Shown: positions 43,190 to 48,062 of the stretch, piece after piece
Layout: every line of letters starts with the position of its first letter
How positions within the stretch are numbered: the first letter of the stretch is position 1
Origin: Actinomycetes bacterium
GTDB taxonomy: Bacteria > Actinomycetota > Coriobacteriia > Coriobacteriales > UBA8131
Direction: 5' to 3'
Assembly: GCA_009787085.1 (NCBI GenBank)
Contig: WRGR01000035.1
Location: forward strand, 1 to 48,062
DNA: 48,062 bases
The notes under the pieces: generated by a model
What the model was told of the DNA's origin: nothing
What the model saw: only the letters and a program-made list of their open reading frames with translations
Database searches by the model: none
Translations under genes and position numbers: made by a program

Positions 43190-43560
43190 TGCAGGTATGT
43201 TCAAGGTGTAGCCAATCCCAAAACCACGTCCCGTAATCGTGAATCCGACACGCAATCCTAAAAGCCTAATGCCAGTATATTCAAGGTGTGGCCAACCCTA
43301 ATAACGCCCCACCCATCATCGCAATCCCGGCTCCGTAACCTCGAGACCAATGCTGTTGCGCCCGAATTGCACCCAATTTCAAGGCTCAAAGCCTGCACGG
43401 ACGACGCGCCCGCGCTAACAGAGGCTCGTCCTGTGCCCAATTTCAAGGCCAAACCCGCCCCCGTCATTGCGGGCCTGACCCGCAATCTTAACAAACGGCA
43501 CTAGTGTGTTTGAAATACAACCAATTTTAAGGGTTAAAGTGTGTATGAATTATGAAGGGT
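43190..43560. repeat. array of degenerate ~75-85-bp repeats
   Basis: Units such as TTCAAGGTGTAGCCAATCCC (43200) and TTCAAGGTGTGGCCAACCCT (43280), and TGCACCCAATTTCAAGG (43371) and TGCCCAATTTCAAGG (43435), recur. Several end in CGCAATC-type cores. The clearest core is CGTCATTGCGGGCCTGACCC with CGCAATCTT (43462-43490). A related unit lies at 43040-43110. No ORF is believable here. Confidence 0.55.
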
Positions 43561-43593
43561 ATAGAAAGTAACTAAACATGTTGCCGCCTTATG

Positions 43594-43623
43594 GTATTAA
43601 AATATGGAGTTTTTATGGAATTT
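43594..43623 (+). promoter_or_regulatory. 30-bp box shared with the upstream region of the first giant gene
   Basis: Matches 28689-28718 at 28 of 30 positions. It is about 710 bp before the start chosen for the second giant protein. It may be a shared regulatory site or a recombination footprint. A 66-codon frame (43604-43804) covers it but is not convincing. Confidence 0.45.
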
Positions 43624-43822
43624 TCCTGATGGCCTTTACAAGTCTGTCGCTTTCCTGTTACTCTCAGAGCGTTACATTGGCGTTAATTTCGAGGAAGTTC
43701 TCGAACTCTCGGCATCGGCTTCAAGGGGGAGCAGGTCGTCGAGCGGTAGAGTTAGCGCTAGAGGAAGAACCAAAGGGCATTTCATAAAGCGGGATACGCA
43801 CTAGAGTTTTTAAAATTTTATC

Positions 43823-43963
43823 TTGCTACTTGTGGGAAAGGAGCCGCACAAACGGTTGCTCTGTGAACTGTTTGTAGGGGCTTGTGAGGATCGTCTTTAT
43901 GAGGATGGCAAGTTGTGGGCTCAGCGCCTGCAGCTGACTGTGCGGATTGGCATCCGCAATTAA
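43823..43963 (+). pseudogene. possible gene fragment (46 residues), unrecognised
   Basis: A short frame reads LLLVGKEPHKRLLCELFVGA then CEDRLYEDGKLWAQRLQLTV and ends RIGIRN. The composition is protein-like, but there is no start with a ribosome binding site and no family I recognise. It could be the end of a lost gene. The following 43964-44175 stretch holds no supported gene. Confidence 0.3.
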
Positions 43964-44175
43964 GGCACAGTCAATGAGAAAGGGCTTTGAGCATGGGTGG
44001 ATTCGTTCAGTTTGTTCAGTTCGTGGGCTGCGTTATCGGCGGCATCACAGGGTGCGGGCATCAAGCCGCGCCCAGAGCTGCTGTTGCCAGCCAAATAGTC
44101 ATTTCACAAGGTGATGCACCGGCCAACGGTGCCTCTGTCATCGGCCCTGTTGGTGTTGCCGTCAGCAACCCCGTT

Positions 44176-44285
44176 GGCACCCTAGGGAAGCGCCGATCAA
44201 CGCGCCAAATATGTCGTTCGGAGTTTGGGGCGGCCCTGCTTACAAGGAGGCGCGACATGGTTGATCGGCGTCTCCCTAGGGTGCC
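44176..44285. mobile_element. compact copy of the CTAGGGAAGC element (~110 bp) just upstream of the second giant gene
   Basis: GGCACCCTAGGGAAGCGCCG (44176-44195) and TGATCGGCGTCTCCCTAGGG followed by TGCC (44262-44285) are near-perfect inverted ends with extended matching flanks. The interior lacks the CATTGCGGG core, so this is a short variant. An in-frame TAG from its right end lies eight codons before the gene's ATG. Confidence 0.75.
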
Positions 44286-44306
44286 GATGAGATCGGAGGC
44301 CATCCC

Positions 44307-47300
44307 ATGAGAAAACAAGATAGTTGCCGAATGGGCATCAACCGCTGGCTAAGGCGAATGCTCGGTAGGCAGCCGACGATAAAACCGCCGGATGGCAACC
44401 GCCGCCCACGTCTTGCGACAGCAGGACGGTTTCGCTGTTTTCATGACTGGATACAGCGGCCAGTGGCTAGGGACGGCGATGCTAGAGCCGGGGGCAGTGG
44501 GAGAGCCAGAGAAGCAAGCACTGCAGATACGACAAAAACTGGCAAAAGGATCAGCGCGGGATACAAGGTTTTAAAGAAACAAGGAGATAGTGTGGCTGTT
44601 AGCGGCAGGGAACGTTGCGAGAAAGGTAGAACAATGGACACCAGATCAAAGTTGCGGAAAAGCGAGCAACAGGGCAAGAGCAGCAGAGCATCGAGGAGCG
44701 CTCTCTCCGTCGTTGTCTCTGTGGGCTTGGCGCTGATGTTGGCAATGCCTTCGGGGCTGTTTGCTAACCAGGTCATTGCGCCCAGTCCGAGTGACGTGGA
44801 ATATGGCACACCTGCTGACTTGGGTGCGCCAAGCCAAGCAGCGGGGGCCAACCAGGCGGACGCGGCAGCGACCGCCCAGGACACGGATCCGGCGGCGCAG
44901 CCTGGTGTCCAGGCCGCCCCGGAGGGTGGTGACCCTGTGGGGCAGGCCGTTCCAGAGGGCTACGACCCGGCTGCCCAGGCAGTGGTGGAAGAGCCGCCCG
45001 CTGAGGAGCAGTTGCCGCCCAACCCACAACTGGCCATGTCCTTGGCTGCGGTTGGCATCATGCCCATGGCCGCCCCGGCCAGCGGCATGGACATCAACCA
45101 GCCTTTGGGCGGCGGCGGTGCCAGCATCAATTCCGGTGACACTGCTCTCATCGTGGTCATCGGTGCCGGCATCTATCAGTCCTACCCGGGCACTGCTGCC
45201 GGCCTGGACAGCGCTTTGGCTTACTTGGCCAGCTGTCCCGCGGGCGACTATGTGCTCTATGTTGGTAGCGCCGCCTTTGCCTTGAGCTCCAATGCTCTGA
45301 GCAACGGCTTCAGGTTGCCCAATGTTGGCACTCTGGTGATCACCGGCTCGGCCACTGACCCCTGCCCGGCCACGCCGACCCCGGCCACTGCCGCCCCGTC
45401 TAGCGGCGGTGTGCTGAACAATGGCACAGGGACGACCAACCTGAACTTCGGCTGTAACGTCATCTTGCGGAACATCCGCTATAACGTTTCTACCATCTAC
45501 ATGAATGGTTACGACCTGACCTTGGGCAACCAGTCTTGGGCCGTCTCTGGCACCAACTTCTACGGCGGTGCGGACTCAGGTACCATCAGCGTTCCCGGCG
45601 ACGGTACTGCTTCTATTACCGTTTGGTCTACCGGTGCCGGCAACTCCAGCTTCTTGGGCGGTATGCGTACCGGCACGATGAACGGCAATGCTGCCATCAC
45701 CATCAAAGACACCAGTGGCGTGGGTTCGATCAATGTCTGGGGTGGTGGCTATGGTACTGGCACTTCAGCGAAGGCTAACTTGAACGGTAGTGCCACCTCG
45801 ACCATCGAGAAGATTCGGGTTGGCACCACTGGTGCTGGCGGCCTCGACGGCTTTGCTGGTGGTGTGCAGTACGGTGATGTCACTGGCAAGATCACCAACA
45901 CCATATCTGGCCCTGGAGGCTTCAACGCAAATAGCAACCCCGGCCAATGGAGCAATGCATCTTGCTTTATCGTCGGCGGTTCCTACAGCGGCAACGTCGG
46001 CACTAATGCCGACATCCGCCCGGCCATTGCCAACCAGGAGAGCGACCGCCAGGATTTAGCCTACACCGACGACTACATCATCAAGACCGATGTCGACACC
46101 TCGGCTTGGACCTATGGGCGGGCATCGTTTGATGGTGCTTGTGTCAATGGAGGCATAGTCAAAGGCAACGTCGCAAACATCATTAAAGCCGGTGAGAACC
46201 AGAGAGGTAGTTTTAGCTACATCATGGGTCTTAGTGACCGTGCAGGTGCGCAGAACCTGACTTCTATGTCTAATAGCTTTAGCCTTAACAGCGCGGACGG
46301 CAAGATAACTGGTGCAGCCAACGCCATTGCTGCTGCCAAGGCCGGCTTCAACTTCCAGCTCTATGGTAACGCCACCACCATTGTTCGTTCCGGCTGCATC
46401 TCCAGCGCGATCAATATTGGTGCCTTTGAAGGCGCCGGTGCTACCGGCTATATCGAGGGCAGCTGCTACTCTGTTATTGGCAGTGAGGGTATTTGCTATT
46501 CTCAAAACAACGATGCGGCAACAGGTTTCGGCACCAACCCCCATGATACGGTTACCGGCTCAGGCGGTGACTACACTCTCTGCTTCAGTACGTACAACGG
46601 TTCGACTCGTGCTGACCAGACCGATATCTGGGGCGGCGGCGGCGTGATCGATGTGCCCGGTTCCATTCTGATCAACGGCAACACTACCTTGGTACAGGCG
46701 GCCGTGCGCGCTCGTTGGACTTACGGCGGCATGTATGGTGGCTGCCATATCGGCGACAGCCGCAACGAGCTTTGGCGTGGCCTAGTCGATACTTTGGAGG
46801 GTAGCGGCTACCACGGGGCATGGCACGTTGGCGACAGCGAGGCACACGTCTACGGCGGCCAGGTAAACTGGTTCCTCAGCGGCGGTGGCTGGGGCGACAG
46901 GAACCAAGACGGCAATGCCGCCGTCACGGTCTACGACAACGCCCGCAACCGCATCCCCAAGACCGACACCAACGGCGACGGCAAGGTGGACTACCGGGAC
47001 ACCGGCGCACTGGTGCTGGCCAACGGCAAGACGCAGCCGGCAGCAGTGATCAACGCCTCAATGGGCGGCTCCTACGGCGAAACCGCTGATTGTACTGTCA
47101 GCGGCGATGCCACCATCACTGTCTATGGTGGTAATTTTTCCGGTACCGCTGTGGCTGCACCTGCCGGGGGCTTTTGCACTTCGCCGACGAACAACGGTCG
47201 CATCTACGGTAACGGCACCATGACCCTCGACCTGCGTGGCAACACTAACGGCTTTGCGATCGAGAACGGCGATGCCGTTTCCGGCGGCCGTCCCTACAAC

Positions 47301-48062
47301 AATCAGACTCCGCAGATCGGCACCAACAGCAACAACAGCCTGACGCTGAACGTCTTCACCGATGCCAACGCCGACCCTAATTTGCTGAACGGCCTGAACA
47401 TCTATGGCGATGCGGCAAACACTGCGGCCAACACCCATGTCGGCAAAATCACGATGAACATCAACGCTCCTGGCGGCATAGTTGGCAATGTTTACGCTAC
47501 TAGGTACAGCAATATAACTGGCACTGGCACCTCCGCCACGCTGCTCCGCGACGTGGACATCAACCTGGTGTCGGCCGGCTCCATCCAGGGGCTCTCGGCC
47601 GGCAACCCGGGCGATAACATCACCAACACGGTGGCCGCCAACGCCGCCAGCGCCAACAAGTTCGCCGAGATCCGCGTTGGCCCGCAAGACCAGCCGGCCG
47701 GCTGGGACGAGGCCAGCCAGGGCACTTGGCCTTTGGGCAACTGGGAGCCCGGCCTGGCGGCCGACGGCTACCCCCGGCGCATCAACGTCGGCACCAACGG
47801 CATCAAGAACTTCACATCCATGGATGTCAAGGACCGCCTGATAATCGCCCAAGGCGGCAGTGTTCTGAACGGCGGCAGCGCCACTGCCGCCAACCACGGC
47901 ACCACCTACCAGAACTTCGGCGACATCACCCTGCAAGACGAATCCGGACTGGGCATCACCGGTGCCAGCTCGGTCTTCTCCGGCGGCCAGCTGATAGTCA
48001 ACGGCAAGGGCTACATCGCCACCCCCGGCGACCAGAACCAGGTGCTGATCACCGACACCAAC
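44307..48062 (+). CDS. second giant secreted protein (partial, runs off the window)
   Basis: Open for 1252 codons to the window end. The start is uncertain: ATG 44307 has the best site (GGAGG, 8 nt), while GTG 44592 and ATG 44634 would shorten a very basic N-terminus (about 130 residues before the signal segment). The signal segment ALSVVVSVGLALMLAMPSGL, ending FA, clearly resembles that of the first giant protein (both end PSGLFA, also at DNA level). A polar Pro/Gln/Glu/Ala region is followed by a long Gly/Asn/Ser/Thr-rich part with recurring ITGS, GGGxG and NGxxT patterns suggesting a beta-helix. An EF-hand or dockerin-like loop (DTNGDGKVDYRD, 46965-47000) may bind calcium. It is likely a paralogous adhesin or matrix protein; the anchor lies beyond the window. 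Confidence 0.8.
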   Translation, partial: MRKQDSCRMGINRWLRRMLGRQPTIKPPDGNRRPRLATAGRFRCFHDWIQRPVARDGDARAGGSGRAREASTADTTKTGKRISAGYKVLKKQGDSVAVSGRERCEKGRTMDTRSKLRKSEQQGKSSRASRSALSVVVSVGLALMLAMPSGLFANQVIAPSPSDVEYGTPADLGAPSQAAGANQADAAATAQDTDPAAQPGVQAAPEGGDPVGQAVPEGYDPAAQAVVEEPPAEEQLPPNPQLAMSLAAVGIMPMAAPASGMDINQPLGGGGASINSGDTALIVVIGAGIYQSYPGTAAGLDSALAYLASCPAGDYVLYVGSAAFALSSNALSNGFRLPNVGTLVITGSATDPCPATPTPATAAPSSGGVLNNGTGTTNLNFGCNVILRNIRYNVSTIYMNGYDLTLGNQSWAVSGTNFYGGADSGTISVPGDGTASITVWSTGAGNSSFLGGMRTGTMNGNAAITIKDTSGVGSINVWGGGYGTGTSAKANLNGSATSTIEKIRVGTTGAGGLDGFAGGVQYGDVTGKITNTISGPGGFNANSNPGQWSNASCFIVGGSYSGNVGTNADIRPAIANQESDRQDLAYTDDYIIKTDVDTSAWTYGRASFDGACVNGGIVKGNVANIIKAGENQRGSFSYIMGLSDRAGAQNLTSMSNSFSLNSADGKITGAANAIAAAKAGFNFQLYGNATTIVRSGCISSAINIGAFEGAGATGYIEGSCYSVIGSEGICYSQNNDAATGFGTNPHDTVTGSGGDYTLCFSTYNGSTRADQTDIWGGGGVIDVPGSILINGNTTLVQAAVRARWTYGGMYGGCHIGDSRNELWRGLVDTLEGSGYHGAWHVGDSEAHVYGGQVNWFLSGGGWGDRNQDGNAAVTVYDNARNRIPKTDTNGDGKVDYRDTGALVLANGKTQPAAVINASMGGSYGETADCTVSGDATITVYGGNFSGTAVAAPAGGFCTSPTNNGRIYGNGTMTLDLRGNTNGFAIENGDAVSGGRPYNNQTPQIGTNSNNSLTLNVFTDANADPNLLNGLNIYGDAANTAANTHVGKITMNINAPGGIVGNVYATRYSNITGTGTSATLLRDVDINLVSAGSIQGLSAGNPGDNITNTVAANAASANKFAEIRVGPQDQPAGWDEASQGTWPLGNWEPGLAADGYPRRINVGTNGIKNFTSMDVKDRLIIAQGGSVLNGGSATAANHGTTYQNFGDITLQDESGLGITGASSVFSGGQLIVNGKGYIATPGDQNQVLITDTN

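Noticed and set aside
42884-43560. CRISPR array
   Set aside because: Repeats are unequal, diverged and of changing period, with no uniform spacers and no cas genes nearby.
43604-43804. 66-codon ORF over the shared 30-bp box
   Set aside because: No ribosome binding site, no recognisable family, and it covers a conserved non-coding box whose other copy is not open in the same way.
43987-44310. 107-codon ORF before the second giant gene
   Set aside because: It reads through the inverted-repeat element; the protein is low-complexity with no family resemblance.

Overview
The window looks like the chromosome of an anaerobic, fairly high-GC actinobacterium, most likely of the class Coriobacteriia. 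This is inferred from gene content and protein style, not from any database search. Supporting points are the zinc-binding (C+) S4, GatCAB, rubrerythrin, archaeal-type phosphoglycerate mutase, a stand-alone Pgi of the type fused to transaldolase elsewhere, lactate-racemase cofactor genes, and very large modular surface proteins with a multi-helix C-terminal anchor and no LPXTG signal.

Layout. 1-317 is the 3' end of priA. The usual priA-def-fmt-rsmB neighbourhood is interrupted by a metal ECF transporter (cbiMN-fusion, cbiQ, cbiO; 869-3375) and a scarred stretch (3376-4426) holding a truncated PIN toxin and a broken second copy of the cbiM start. A Fic gene follows, then def-fmt-rsmB and glpX (4427-9240). 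Next are thiT-thiN (9608-11027), then tRNA-Phe and rpmB on the minus strand, then a small membrane protein and a YdcF-like protein. The infA-rpmJ-rpsM-rpsK-rpsD-rpoA-rplQ cluster runs into pgi (13687-19228). gatCAB follows (19448-22862). An accessory scar comes next (IS66 remnant plus the C-terminal half of a DNA methyltransferase, 22.9-23.7 kb). larB-larC are on the minus strand (23760-26254), followed by rubrerythrin and apgM. From 29 kb the window is dominated by two giant secreted proteins: a complete 3865-residue protein (29026-40623) and a second one that runs off the end (44307 onward). Between them lies a junkyard of gene fragments (antitoxin/DUF4143 chimera, subtilase-RCC1 fragment) and repeat arrays.

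How the genes fit together. CbiMNQO imports nickel or cobalt. LarB/LarC make the nickel-pincer cofactor of lactate racemase, so nickel is the more economical guess. ThiT supplies thiamine (through a shared ECF module encoded elsewhere) and ThiN converts it to TPP. GlpX, Pgi and ApgM are central sugar-phosphate enzymes. Rubrerythrin points to anaerobic oxidative-stress defence.

The most striking unexplained feature is a dispersed palindromic repeat family. Better copies are about 110-140 bp, with ends resembling CTAGGGAAGCGCCGATTTAA and a core resembling CATTGCGGGCTTGACCCGCA. It occurs between genes and also inside reading frames: in fmt as an N-terminal extension and twice in larC, without breaking the frame. 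This behaviour recalls the Rickettsia palindromic elements.
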